Shown here piece after piece: positions 1 to 12,180 of a DNA stretch of 64,000 nt (positions are counted from its first letter, which is position 1; each line of letters opens with the position of its first letter). The position numbers and the translations under genes were made by a program. The notes beneath the pieces are model-generated. The model was not told where the DNA came from and did not search any database. It was given only the letters and a program-made list of their open reading frames with translations. Origin of the DNA: Henckelia pumila (lineage: Eukaryota; Streptophyta; Magnoliopsida; Lamiales; Gesneriaceae); the NCBI RefSeq assembly GCF_033568475.1, contig NC_133120.1, forward strand, positions 95,622,151 through 95,686,150, read 5' to 3'.

Positions 1-1
1 C

Positions 2-3000
2 TCTCGGAAGAATAACTTTGAGATTCATGGGTTGGAGTACAAGGCATCAGATGCTGAAAGAAGGTTACAAGAAATTATCGATCAAGTTGAAGGGGTAACT
101 TAACTAATATTATTCAAAATTCATTGCACCGCTAGCTTGTCATGGAATCATAATCTTTATTTGTTAGTTCCTGAACCATAATTGTTTCACTGAGAGTGTG
201 AATGCATGCTGTCTCTGCTTTCTTGAAAAAACGTTAACACTTTCTAATATCATGAAATTCACTTTGATAAACTTCTCTTTTCGCCGAGTAATCCCATTGT
301 GGGAAAAAAGATTGAAGGAGAATATGACTTTATTGTGTACAAAAAGAGTGTGTTGACGATATAGAGGATCCACTCGTTGGAACAAGGAGGTGCCCTGCTG
401 TATTTTTCTGATATTCTCCTTTGTCCTTATTGGTTTGTAGATGGCTGAAATTGTATCTGAACAGTGGCTGCAAATTCAGCGACTCGAGCAGGCTGTTCAC
501 ATGGCAGAGGTATTTTTATGCTCCCTTTCTGGCGGATACATTTGCAAAATACTAAATGAAAATCTTTATTTAAACTTCTTGGATTAAGCTTCGAGTGAAT
601 TTCTTGTTGCAGATTAGAACATCGAAGCTTAAATGGGAATCTGGCTGGAGGAGATGTCCGATGGTAAAGGTATTTTGCCCATTTAACATTTGTTCTGTAT
701 AGGTTGATCCATCTCATACGATAGATGACACATTCAATCCACAAACAGCTGCTTCATAGCTTGTACAATTATAATCATTTTTTGCACACGGATTTCTTCA
801 GAAATAAAATATCCTGACCAAGTTACTCTTTGTTCTGTAGTCCTCTAAAATCCTGCTAGGCAATTGGTTTAAAAAGTTTGAGGGGATTCTGTATCCTTAT
901 GCTCCAGCAACAGGATCTGTGCTTGGTTTCTTCAAGTCTCAAGCTTTGCGACTGTTCTCTGCTACGAAGTGTTATCATCACCAGGTTGATTCTAATTTTC
1001 ACCCTTGTAAATGTATTATTCTACATTTCTACTCCACCTTTTTCGTGTTGAGTTATAAAATTCTTTCTGACACAAAGCTTTAGCCTGTATGGTGTCTGCT
1101 TACAATACCCTTGCCTCAATTTCTATTTTGTTTATGGTAATCCAGTTTTGTCTCTGAAGAATATATGATTATTTGTTGTCAGATTTTGGATAAATTCACT
1201 ACAATCTTGAGAAAAGAACACGATTAATGATTACATATACACATCGTATTTGGGCTACAGTGTACATAATAGACTAAAAACTGCAGACTGATCCAAAACC
1301 AAATCGAAACAAAAGACATGAGATCAGTGGTTTTTAAAATTATGTTTGATATCCAAGATTCGTACTGAATTTTGAAATATGGTTTGGTTTGCTCTTTGCA
1401 ACTCTTTTTATCCCTAGTTCTGACAGAAAAGAATGAATGTCTATGCCATGAGTTAAACCAAACCTTATGCCTTTTAATTGGTTAAACTTATGTCATTTTC
1501 ATTTTCATTTATATATTCATGTGTGTGAGCTTTGTATAAATATATTAGATTTAAATTAATTTTTTTTTATGCTATTAACGACCAAGAACTATGTTAATAT
1601 GAAGTTTTCTTGATTGCTATCTCATCATGTTGGGAAGATGTTTTGAAATTCTCTAATACAATAAAATTTTGGCTTAAAAATTTGGAATAAAGAAAATATT
1701 AGGCAATAAAAGAAAATAATTCGTTTTAAACCACAGCGAAGCCACAATTGTCATTTTGATTTTGTGTTTGTGTGGGAAATGCATAAACTGAAACCAAACA
1801 TTTCGATTGGGATGGCACTAAAATCATCCCTACCAAACTGATGCTCATCCATAGTTTTTAGGATCTAGTGCCATGACTTCAATTTTAACTATGCTTGCAT
1901 ATTGCATTGAAAACCACAAATTGGATTGAAATAATTTATCTAGAAAAGTGATGAGTCGCAGGCATTTCCGAAATGAAAGAGTGAGGAGAAAGAGACATGG
2001 ATGATGGATCCATGAATTTCCAGTATGGTTGTGAATACTTGAATGTAAAACTGTCTTACAAAAAGGTGTTTACCAGTTGTAAATAATTACATGAATGTGA
2101 TGCAACTGATTTAATAATTTCATGAATAACTCAAGCGAGGAGATGGTTTGGCTTAGCAATTTGTGTTTTTTTCCCATTGTTAAGATGGATAAGTTCTATA
2201 TCTTAACTGGGTAATCAACTGGGACCAGACAACGAGGCTATTCTTTTTGCTGAAAATTTTGAAAGATCTTGTTTATGGGCTGCAGATGAAGACAGCATTT
2301 ACCTAGTTACTAAGACTTGGGACAAGATCATGTTTCGTGTCCCCCTATGCTCCCTGCTTGGCCCACCAGACAATGGAGATCGATTATCTGTTTAAAATTT
2401 AAAGTTTCACTTGCACTTCATTGATTATAATACCTACTAAGTTTGGCGTTGCGTAATGCTAGCATTATTGCTTGATGGTTACATTATTTTTCAAGAAACA
2501 AAATTTGTAGAGAACTGAAAGGTGAATATCAATTGCTCGTTTTCCGCTAGCTCGTTTTGTTAGTGTGATGGGTTAAAATGAATTATAATTCACCCAATGA
2601 GAGTCATACTTGGGTTTGTATAACTATTTATGTTAAATTATGATATTATTGTCAAACCCCTTTTATAATAAGGAAGTTTTGTAACAATTGTTTTCTATTT
2701 TAGCGTTGGTACAGAAGTCACATGTTTGAAAACCTGGAGACACGATCTTCAGATTTGACCAAGGTTAATATTAGTTTTGGTCCTGTGTTCCCCGGGCATG
2801 TGAGGGGCAATGTTAAAGTATAATTCTGTTCTTCGTCATGAGTTTGTGGTTTTTTAGACTAGTGGTTTGTTAACAGTTTTTGTGTACATTATTAACTAAA
2901 TTGTTTTTGCCTTCAGCTCTCATAAAAAGTTGGAACCAAAATAATATTTGAATTAAATCCTCGAAGCTTTACAGTACTGAGAAATTTCCAGCTCTTCGTT

Positions 3001-3353
3001 ATCAGAAATTCCCGGAGACCTGTTTGCCTAGACCTCGGTAACACCAGCATTCATTGTGGTACGATGATAAATTTAATGTTGTGTTGTTTAACAGTTGCAA
3101 GGTTACGTCAAGCAGGCGATGAAAGGCAATGAATTTACTGCTGTTCTTGCTCATGAGGAGCTGATATTTATGGTGGTAGGTTCTTTTCGTTATCTTTCAC
3201 TATCAGTTTTCTTCCCGCGCTCACACACCCTTGAAACATTTCTTTTCTTCCCCATTGCTCTAATTCTCACCCAACTGTCCCCTTCAGGCATCGGCCCTGG
3301 TTGCTTTTCCAATTATGAGTGCCTGCATGTTACTCCTATCACATTTTAGTTAG
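2..3353 (+). CDS. coiled-coil, C-terminally membrane-anchored protein (3' part of gene)
   Basis: Seven exons can be placed by GT-AG borders: 2-94, 441-509, 613-669, 841-984, 2704-2763, 3095-3175 and 3288-3353. Every intron is in phase 0 and the frame stays open to TAG at 3351-3353. The gene starts left of the window; 189 residues are visible. The N-terminal part is charged and heptad-like (IHGLEYKASDAERRLQEI, then EQWLQIQRLEQAVHMAE), which suggests a coiled coil. The C-terminus has one hydrophobic segment (LIFMVASALVAFPIMSACML), as expected of a tail or C-terminal anchor. The YHHQ motif and the LQGYVKQAMK to FMVASALVAFPI stretch recall the plant family containing Arabidopsis At2g24420 and At4g31340 (annotated 'myosin heavy chain-related'). 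That link is from memory. The molecular function is unknown. The 1.7-kb intron at 985-2703 holds nothing I recognise. Confidence 0.75.
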
Positions 3354-6300
3354 TTGGATGTCATTGTTGTTGGGTACACTGAGGCGCTGGCCTAATCCAT
3401 CTTGAGCATATGAGGTGTAATCGAATGGCATCGGTTCATCCTCTGTCATGTGTTGCTACAACGGACTCATCTCTCAAAGGACTCGGTTTTAATTTCGGAA
3501 CATCAGAGTCTGGATTTTCACTTTCGTTTAAACGACAACTTGAGCTGTTCAAGAGGGCTTATCATGAATTTGATTTCAGATTATGTATATAATTTTTTTA
3601 CAAAAGAAAAAAAAAATTGTACGTGAATTCCATTTTTTGGGTCAATCACTGCTTCCTCAAGCTAACTATTGGTGGCCCTTTTTTTTTAAGAAAAAAAAAA
3701 TCATTTTTATTTTGATTTTGGCAATTTTTTATCCTTTTTGTTTCTCATTTATTGAGGGATAAGAATTTTTCGACGCCACATTTCTATGTCTTGTCCCACC
3801 TATTAACTAACCCAACAACCGAGCCGGACCGCCACAATCAGCTACTGCTCAGGGCCACCCAAATAATATGCCGCCTCCTCGATTGGAAATAGAATAAACA
3901 GTACCCTGTCCCCGGGGATATTATATGGTCGATAATTTTTTTGGAACATATTATATGGTCGATACTGTTTCTAATGTTTTGTACTCTTTGTGTCACGTTA
4001 TCGCATATATTGGTTGGACGCTTATCGTGTGTCTCAGATACTTACTTGTCATGCATACAATTATACAAGTCGTGGGTAATATTCATCCTTCTTTGTTTGC
4101 CACTCCCTAAAATCTCTTGTTTTTATTCAGTAAGTTCCTTCCTCGTGCTTAATTATTGTGACATGGATATTCATTTCCTTTGGAAAAGTATGATTATACC
4201 TCAAGTACTACGTACACGAGACTTGAAACTAAAACATTATGTAAAATGTAAGATTTTGGTAATGGTTTTTTTATCGCGTTGAATACAATAGTGGAGACAT
4301 TTCAAAGGTAGAACTACCATTTGCTCTACTTGTACTGCCGTTATTTACTCCCTCTGGTAATGAATTTATTACTTTTATTACAAGGACTAACAAATTCAAT
4401 TTTCAAAAAGTTGACTGGTTTCCTTTTTAGCATGTTTCTTGGTTGTAGATCATATTACGTATATACACGTACATGCAACTTCATGAAAGTGCCCCACCCT
4501 CTTTAGAAGTAGAGTTAAGTGTTCCAATAACATTTCAACCACCATTTGCGCCTTATAATTAGAAATTATATGACCTTTTAATTTTGATTTTTGGTTAGTG
4601 GCACATACGTTTCTCTTTATTTTATCTACAAGTGTTCCATTTTTTCCTTAGAAAATGAGCCGACATTTTCATGAACATTTCAAACCCAATTGCATCCATA
4701 GATTCCATACCATTGCATGATCTAATTGATTTTTTTTAAAATTTTTGGGGAGTTTGTTATGATTGAGTATCGAATTGATGCGTGACAAATTCTTTTTGCT
4801 ACGTGGATTTCATGTTTTTAGAATTTATGGAATCCCGTCATGTTATATTGTCTCAAATTCATCAAGAAATGTTTTTAAATTTAAAGAGTTGAGGAAGGCT
4901 AAGTGGACCTCTAATGTCTTGTTGTTACAGTGATGGGTGTCACTAGGGTGAGGCGAGTCATGTGATTTAGTTGGAAAAACGAACAAGAAATGCACATGCC
5001 CATATTTAATGATGGCAAGACAAATATTAAACGACGTGAAATCGACTCCGACTAACCTCCCATATTACAAAAACTATTTTTTCTTTTTAATTTAAACATT
5101 TTCTCATTAGAATTAGGACAAATATTCAAATCGTTTTCCAGACAGTTCCACAAATTTAATGGATTTAATTATGGTTCGTACGTGGGTTATTTAGTTTTTT
5201 TTTTTTCTTTTTTTGGAGGTGAAACTCATAATTCTGAAAAAAAAAAACTCTAAAAGTTTTCGAGTTTGGCATCAAATTAACTTTCATATTCATTTTTTTA
5301 TTTAGAACCCAGTTTAATTTCTAAATAATGTATTCCATATTAACTGAGTGGGGTCGGATCCTATTTGAATTCGAAATTAGTTTAAAAATTTAATGAGTAA
5401 TAAATAGAATATATATATCAAAGAGGGAGGCTATTTAATATTCAACTAATTGAAAATTTATACTTTCTTCCGCCAATCACGTAAGAATTTCATGGAACCC
5501 AACAAAGGACAAAGGTAAAGGCGTTTGACAAAAGGAAAGATTTTGATTTACCTGATTGGAATCCCTAAGCTAACCAACCCCATCGTCTTAATTCCTGGAT
5601 TTGATGACAACCCATTGCCATTTACTCACAGTGGGTCTCGTAAAATATATAAAATCATGTTATATAATTAAAATTTTAATGTAAATGGCATACTTATAAG
5701 TACATACACCCAACCCTATTTTAAGTTTTTTTTAGATCACTTGAGCTTATGCCATCCGTTATATCCTTTTAGGGGGAAAAGAGTATGCATATATGAATAA
5801 AATTAGGAACATTATAAAATTGATCGTGTGCATTTGTTTCTTTGTGTTTTTTGATCATTTATATGTAATTAGATTTTCATATGAATATTGTATCATTCAA
5901 TGTTTTAGACAGACACGTCATCAACATCGTATTCGTGCTGCATCATTGCGAGATCGACCAAAAAGACTAAACTTGAAAAAAATTATAAATGACCAAAATA
6001 TTTTATATTGGATCCAAAATTACAAGTTTATGGTAAAATTAACCATAACATGAGGGTGGGAAAACTTTAATATTAACAGGCAATTATGATGGCTCGTTCT
6101 TCATATCCATTAATCATGTTGTTTCCTTATCAACTGTCATCATAACAAGATGGTAGGCTTAATTTTGAAGAAACCCCATAATTTTAATATATGTTTTAAT
6201 GAACCACATGCAATATTTAATACATAATGGGGATACTGTTGAATTAGCGACTTATAGGCTACCCAATTTAATGATTTTACTGCATCTCCATTCTCCTCCC

Positions 6301-7053
6301 CAAATGTTTACACAAAACATTAAATATGATGGATGAAAAAATTCGAATTATAAATATATATTTTCCATAATAATAAGATAAATAAAATAGTTTTTTTTTT
6401 TGGAAAAAAAAAAAAAAAAAGAAGCTAGATGCCTAGAAGTAGATAATGAATTGATGGTAGCTAGAACGGGGAATGGCATGCATTTGTTCGTCCAACCAAT
6501 TAAACTGAAAACTGCCGTATATTTTCTCGAGTTGTTAATTCTTATGTCCAATAATCTATATTATTTTATTTACTGAAATATTATTAGTTTTTAACTATCA
6601 AGTTTCAAGCAACACAATAACTCGGTGGAATAAATACGTGATGTGTTCACAATCTAATTACAAAATCTTGTACTAAAAAAAAATAAAATTACAAAATCTT
6701 TAAAAAATTAATGTTAAAATTTGCCTTTTAAAATATAAAGATATATTTGTGCATATATTCCAAATACGTACAAAATCATTTGGAATTTACTCGAGTTGTC
6801 TTCCTTGCTCGCATTAAATTTTTCCGGTGTGTGGCTTCAAAGTGGGCGGACCCCATCCCCGCCACACCCCCTTATAATTATTATATTTGCCTTTGAGAGA
6901 AAATAAAAAGCAAGTAAATAAATAAAGGATAAAAAAGAACAAAGGAGATGGAGCTTCTTTTGCTTTTTCTAACCCAAAAACAAAGATGTTAATATATATC
7001 ACAGATGAAAAAAAATGGATTTCAATTTGAAGGATCACATAAACATTATTAGA
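3354..7053. other. intergenic, AT-rich; 3' UTR of the preceding gene at the left
   Basis: No supported gene. About 3354-3600 is probably the 3' UTR of the coiled-coil gene. The short open frames here have no plausible composition or splice context. A 16-base string (ATATTATATGGTCGAT) occurs twice, near 3920 and 3950. T-runs and A-runs are frequent, for example around 6390-6420. The stretch around 5910-6040 (GATCGACCAAAAAGACTAAA) looks like dispersed-repeat sequence, but I could not define its ends. Confidence 0.6.
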
Positions 7054-7381
7054 ACTAGTATAATTGCATACGCGTTGCGTGTATATAAAATCATATAATA
7101 TATTTAATATTGTATGTTATATATAAATATTATATTTTTAATAATATTTAAATTTATTTTTTAACATTTATAAAATAATATAAAAATAAATTTAAATTTT
7201 TTTTATCAATTTATCTTATCTACAATGTTTAGTTGAGAAAAATATGAAAATTTGAAATATCAAAATTTCAAAAAAAAAAAACAAATAAAAATAAAATTGT
7301 AATATTTATATTACATAAGGGCAATTTTGGCAATTTAAAAGATGGTGTCTGAGGGGGAGATTCTTTATATATAGGGAGAGA
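7054..7381 (-). mobile_element. small non-autonomous Helitron
   Basis: Read on the minus strand, the element starts with TCTCTCCCTATATATAAAG and ends with a short GC hairpin (ACACGCAACGCGT) followed about 15 bases later by CTAGT. These are the usual plant Helitron ends: 5' TC, and a 3' hairpin before CTRR. The base before the TC is A and the base after CTAGT is T, which fits Helitron insertion between A and T without target duplication. It is 328 bp long with no coding capacity. Confidence 0.75.
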
Positions 7382-8703
7382 TAAAAACGCCGGTTGAGTT
7401 CATGTTGATATAAATATAGTATCATGCTAATAAATATAACTAGTAAATATAAAAGTCCTAAATTGATTTGAACATATGAGATATATAAAAAATATATTAA
7501 CCAAATATCTTTCTTTGATATTATAATGTGGGACTTTGGTTGAATACCCAACAATATTCTTATACTAGTATCTCATCGAATAATTTACATCCAACCAAGA
7601 AAATCGGGTAGTAATTTGATTTTTGATTTGAAAAAAATAATTAAAATTTTATTGGATTGGGAGGGGGGACCGTATTTGATAGGCATGCCATCGGTATAGA
7701 TAGAGTGGAAAAAATAAAACAGGGTCCATGTGTTTGTACCAATTTTGTACCAATTTAGAGGGCACATGTTTTTGTATGTCCCACCCACTCCACAATCCAC
7801 GCATAATAACCCGGCCAAACTCCCCACCCTTTTCTTCCCGCTTCTATGTTCTTCTCCTTTTGTTAATCCTAATTTTTTTTTTCCAATGGTATATATATTG
7901 TCGGTTAATTGAGCGGAACTCGACTCGACTCGACTCGAATCGACCGGACCAAAAGTCTAAAAAAACATAAAATCTTTTGAAAAATATTAATTGCTTAATC
8001 CAATTATACTCAAGGACTTCGAAATTGATTCTTGTATTGTATCCACCCTTGATCGCGTAATTGTCCATAGTTCACTCTCCAATATTATGTCGTATTAGTA
8101 GTATACATAGCTGAATATATTATAATTATGTCAAATTCTATAATTTTCTTGAATAAAAACATGTTTGCCACCCCAGGATCTAAAAGTGATTTTGCAATAT
8201 TTATAGTGATTTTGTACCTTGAATTTAATTTTGAGTAGTCACTGTTGGGCAGGAGCAGCTAAAAGTAAGTGTGACTCCATTAATTGGACGTAACTACCCC
8301 AACCAAATTCAGTTTACATCCTTTTCCTTATTTTTCAACTGTATTTCGCTCGCGCTATTATAAACTCACTACCCTTTTCAATTTTCATTATATGTAGCCA
8401 AGTAAAGTAAATCTTGGGATTACAAATTAGCTACCTATTTTCATCATAGCAATAATAATAACAACAATAATAATAAATATAATTTATATAGTTAATTTTC
8501 ATGTGAAATATAATCATATCTGAAGTAGGTTATTCGTTTGAAAATTAATAATACACTGTTTGTATTTCAAAAACAAAACATCTCTTTTAAAAATCTGAAA
8601 GAATAAATAAAATGGAGAGAGACGGTGCAACTAACTCTTCACATGAGCATGCCCAAATGGCCAAATCTTACCAAATTGTATGTTTATTATGTTTTTTAAA
8701 GCT

Positions 8704-8757
<54 letters not shown>

Positions 8758-8980
8758 TATCATCGATGCAGGAGACCTAATCTTCAACCGTACCCCTAGG
8801 CCTAGCTATCCCGTTTGAACCAAATAATTTTACACAAAAAGTCTTGTCGTTTCATTTTATGGATTAATTTTATAAGGTAAATTTTAAATTGAATTAAATT
8901 TATAAAAAAATATTATTTTTTATTTCAATTAAATATATTATTTTCACTTTGTATAAACATCAAATTGAATTGTCTAATGG
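7382..8980. other. intergenic, AT-rich
   Basis: No supported gene. It holds a short ACTCG pentamer run near 7917-7937 and the (TAA)n microsatellite listed separately. Overlapping short frames on both strands around 7585-8068 have no recognisable protein and are treated as chance. Confidence 0.6.
8706..8757. repeat. (TAA)n microsatellite
   Basis: About 17 uninterrupted TAA/AAT triplets, a simple sequence repeat that is likely to vary in length between individuals. Confidence 0.95.
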
Positions 8981-9129
8981 GGTTTTGTACATGCTGCCCA
9001 CACGATAGTGTCCTGTGGACAACGTGTACTCTCATGATTGATCCAAATCAATGGATCTTATGTTAGTCCCACTGATTTGGACCAATCAAAACTTGCCACA
9101 CTATCCTGTGGGTAGCATCGTACAGTTCC
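8981..9129. mobile_element. Mutator-type MITE (149 bp) in the E6 promoter
   Basis: The two ends are inverted copies. The left end reads GGTTTTGTACATGCTGCCC and the reverse complement of the right end reads GGAACTGTACGATGCTACCC. The match continues inward (CACACGATAGTGT against CACAGGATAGTGT, then GATCCAAATCAATGG against GGTCCAAATCAGTGG). A perfect 9-bp direct repeat GTCTAATGG flanks it at 8972-8980 and 9130-9138. A 9-bp target duplication with G-rich terminal inverted repeats is typical of Mutator-like elements. It encodes nothing and ends about 100 bp upstream of the E6 TATA box. Confidence 0.85.
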
Positions 9130-9230
9130 GTCTAATGGATTATTCAACAGTAGACCTACAGATGAGTTTAAAATTTCAAATACAAATAAACACCTCACAC
9201 ACAAGACACACACAGAGAGAGACACCTCTC

Positions 9231-9237
9231 TATAAAA
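9231..9237 (+). promoter_or_regulatory. TATA box of the E6-like gene
   Basis: TATAAAA lies 68 bp upstream of the E6 start codon at 9305, in a CA/GA-rich leader. The spacing implies a 5' UTR of roughly 35-45 nt. Confidence 0.75.
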
Positions 9238-9304
9238 CACACACACAACATATTCACAATTGGCTCACACACACACATCGTCTCTTTAATTTCCCTATTC
9301 GCCA

Positions 9305-10159
9305 ATGGCTTCCTCTGTGGCCATGAAACTCTCAGTCATCCTCTTCCTTACCCTGTTTTCCTCCATGAAAACACAAGCAAGAGACAGCCAGTTCTTCAAC
9401 AAAGTTTCCTCCGATGTTGTCCCAAACCAACAACAACCCGCCGCCGCCACTGTTGCTCCAAACAAAGAGCAACCTCTCAACAACCCACAGCAAGAACCCA
9501 CTTTCCTGCCGGAAAACGAAAACGGCTACGGCCTTTACGGCCACGAAGCTGGCCAACTTCCTCCTTCCACCACCACCACCACCTCCACGCCCGCTTTCTC
9601 CCAAGAAATCCCCAACAAACACCTCCCAAAGAACTACAACCCGGTGGCCTATGTGACAGAACCAGAAAACGTAGACGACAGCAGCAACTCCTTCTCCGAA
9701 GACACTTACGCCAACAACAACAACGGAAACTACTACAACAACGACGCCCGAAACTACAACGACAACCGTGCGCCGCAAGAATACCAATTCCAGACAGGGC
9801 AACCAAAGTACAGAAGCTACACCGCCAACACCTTCACCGCGAACAGCAGATACAGCAACGACAACTTCAACTACAACGGCGGCAGCAGCTTCAACAGCGG
9901 CCCACAAGGATTATCCGACGCCGAGTTCGACGGCCGCGAGTACAATGGCGTCCAAGAAAGCAGCTTCCAGCCACAGGGGATGAGCGACACCAGATCCCTC
10001 GAAAATGGCAAGTACTATTACGACGTAAACAACGAGAAATACAGCGAAAACCACCCCTATGAAAGCTTGAATGGGGTTCGGGACAACAATTACAGGAACA
10101 ACTATGGAAACAGTTACCAGAGCCAGTATGAGTTCCCAAATGAACAGAATTTGCCTTGA
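9305..10159 (+). CDS. E6: protein E6-like secreted Asn/Tyr-rich protein
   Basis: A single-exon frame of 284 residues. Residues 1-26 form a signal peptide (hydrophobic LSVILFLTLFSSM, probable cleavage after TQA), so the product should enter the secretory path to the cell wall. Two blocks identify the plant E6 family, first known from cotton fibre: NGYGLYGHEAG near residue 73 and QGMSDTRSLENGKYYYDVN near residue 226. Between them the protein is low-complexity, rich in Asn, Tyr and Ser, with a Thr-rich run near residue 85. The C-terminus is also Asn/Tyr-rich and ends in acidic and Gln residues. No enzymatic domain is visible and the molecular role of the family is not established. The start is supported by the signal peptide and by the TATA box just upstream. 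Long frames on the opposite strand are shadows of this biased composition. Confidence 0.93.
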   Translation: MASSVAMKLSVILFLTLFSSMKTQARDSQFFNKVSSDVVPNQQQPAAATVAPNKEQPLNNPQQEPTFLPENENGYGLYGHEAGQLPPSTTTTTSTPAFSQEIPNKHLPKNYNPVAYVTEPENVDDSSNSFSEDTYANNNNGNYYNNDARNYNDNRAPQEYQFQTGQPKYRSYTANTFTANSRYSNDNFNYNGGSSFNSGPQGLSDAEFDGREYNGVQESSFQPQGMSDTRSLENGKYYYDVNNEKYSENHPYESLNGVRDNNYRNNYGNSYQSQYEFPNEQNLP

Positions 10160-10378
10160 AATGAGAATAGATTAATTATATATATTTACAGTCTCGCCAT
10201 TAATTAATGGGTTTCAAACGTATAGGTTTGATTCATATTGAAACTACAGATCATCATGTGTTTTTCATTTTTTTTTTCCAGCTTGTTTTTTGTTTCTCTT
10301 TTGATTCTCCAAAGTTTAAAAATGCGTGGATGAAATCTTGGATTTTTGGATTCTGTAATGGCCTGAAGACTTTATTTC

Positions 10379-10384
10379 AATAAA
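10379..10384 (+). terminator. poly(A) signal for the E6-like gene
   Basis: AATAAA lies 220 bp after the stop codon in a T-rich 3' region and is the best candidate near-upstream polyadenylation element. Confidence 0.5.
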
Positions 10385-10399
10385 TTGTACATTAATTGT

Positions 10400-11546
10400 T
10401 ATAAATTATAATCATATATATATATAGAGAGTTTTGAGTTGATAGTTTAGATTCGATTTCATATCTAGTATACAAATTTTGGTGTCGGTCCTTTCAATTA
10501 ATTCGTGTTTTGGTGATTTAAGCATTCAAATTTGGGGGTTATCATGTAATTTGGTTGAGAAATCTATGATAGTGTTTTAACGTGACATTGAACATGTTAG
10601 TGTTTTTCGATGTTAAACGAGGATAAAAAGCCAAAAATATGGTTTAATTATTGTTTTTTTTTCAAATTAATGTTGACTACTAAGATTGGGATAACAAACA
10701 CTATTGGTTTTTTTAGATACATTAATTATACAAACACTAATTTTGACCTACTAAAAAGGGGCAGTTTTTTTTATATGATTGAGCTCATCTGCACCATTCA
10801 TTGTGTTGATTATTTTTCATTTTGTAAATGATAAATCCACCATTTTCGAATTCTTATTATAAAATATTAAAAAAATCAGTTCGATTAATTTTATAGTATA
10901 TTATGAATATATGTTCGAGTTAATTCTATCTTAAAATTATACATGTATATATACTCAAAAAAAAATTGTTGTTGCATTTAAGAGGCGGAAATGATTGTAC
11001 AATTTTGTCATTTGTTAGTTGAATTAGGTCTGTAACTTGTAAGACTGTAACTACGTACGGCCTGTTCGTATCTATTTAATAATTTTCTTTTTATGCTTGT
11101 TGTTTTATTAATTTATAGCTATTACTCGGTATCCATTATATTCTAATACTATACAGTTTTATAGGAAGAGGAGATGCTGAATTTTTTTATTTTTATTTTT
11201 TGGCTGAGAATTATTCATGAAATGAGGTAGCTTGTCGCAAAAGTATTTAGTTCAATAACATAGACAAAAAATCGGGGGAATAAATGTGTAATGTAATATT
11301 TACGAAATGAATTTAACATAATGACATTCCAATTTCCACGGCAAAGAAAGGAGTCACTTCATTTCCAGACATTGCCCAAACTTAAGCGTCAAGGCTCCAA
11401 CTCTTTTTGACTATGATTTTTGTGTCCCACGCGGCCCAAAAAAGTAAATATAAAGAAGAAATTAAGTAAAAGGTAATATTATATAAAGAATAAATTAATT
11501 AAATATCAAATAATTGCCAATTACACGTAAAACTAATACAAATTTA
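10400..11546. other. intergenic, AT-rich
   Basis: No supported gene. Part of it (about 10460-10620, with phrases such as GTGTCGGTCCTTTCAATTAATT) reads like dispersed-repeat sequence, but I found no ends. Confidence 0.5.
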
Positions 11547-11809
11547 GGAATAATTGCATCAACACCCTCGTAAAAATTCTAAAAGACATAAAACACCCTG
11601 TGTAAAATTAATAGCATGTTAGACCCTATGTTTTAAAAAAATTAGCATAAAAACCCCTATGAAAGAGTATAAATGTGCCCAAGTTTGTATAACATAGGGG
11701 TGAAATACGCTACATTTTAGAAAATTGAGGGATGCATTAGCCAATTAATATTTCTTAGAGGTTTTATGACTTTTAAACTTTTCACAGAGGATATTAATGT
11801 AATTAGCCC
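11547..11809. mobile_element. Mutator-type MITE (263 bp)
   Basis: The left end GGAATAATTGCATCAA matches the reverse complement of the right end, GGGCTAATTACATTAA. The similarity continues inward: CTAAAAGACATAAAAC against TTTAAAAGTCATAAAAC, and both arms carry CCCCTATG. The direct repeat TACAAATTTA flanks it at 11537-11546 and 11810-11819 (9 bp plus one chance base). It has no coding capacity. Confidence 0.8.
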
Positions 11810-11964
11810 TACAAATTTACTTTACATAAAGTGTTCTGTCGAGTGCACAAGTCATATTTTCAATCTACATATAAGAATTGTACGGATGTTTATCTACATT
11901 GTAGTTATTAATATCTAATGGTATAGGTCATGTATGTTTTGGATTATACTGGAATTTTTTTTTA

Positions 11965-12180
11965 CCATACCATTGGTGTAATACAACAAATGTTTTTTCA
12001 TGACTCTCTTATTGTCATTGGATAATGATTATTCATTGTTTGATTCATAAATAAGATTATAAAAGATACATAATAGATAAATCAGCATGATACCAATCAT
12101 TTGTAAAACTTGAGTCAAACATTAGATTAAACAAAGATGAATAATCAATCGATATTTTATTTTTTACACCAAATGATACC
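11965..12180. mobile_element. possible decayed foldback element
   Basis: An imperfect inverted repeat: CCATACCATTGGTGTAA at the left against GGTATCATTTGGTGTAA as reverse complement of the right end, with a second matching block GATTATTCATTGTTTGATTCAT further in. The flanks (TTA left, TAA right) are not an exact duplication, so the family is uncertain. A Harbinger- or Mutator-like MITE are both possible. Confidence 0.4.

Noticed and set aside
3410-3592. 60-codon frame after the coiled-coil gene
   Set aside because: It lies in the probable 3' UTR, with no homology recalled.
7585-8068. Overlapping 60-80-codon frames on both strands
   Set aside because: No conserved motif or splice context; chance frames in AT-rich DNA.
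9332-9907. 191-codon frame on the minus strand opposite E6, Val/Ala-rich
   Set aside because: It is the mirror of the Asn/Thr-rich E6 codons; no start context, signal or family.
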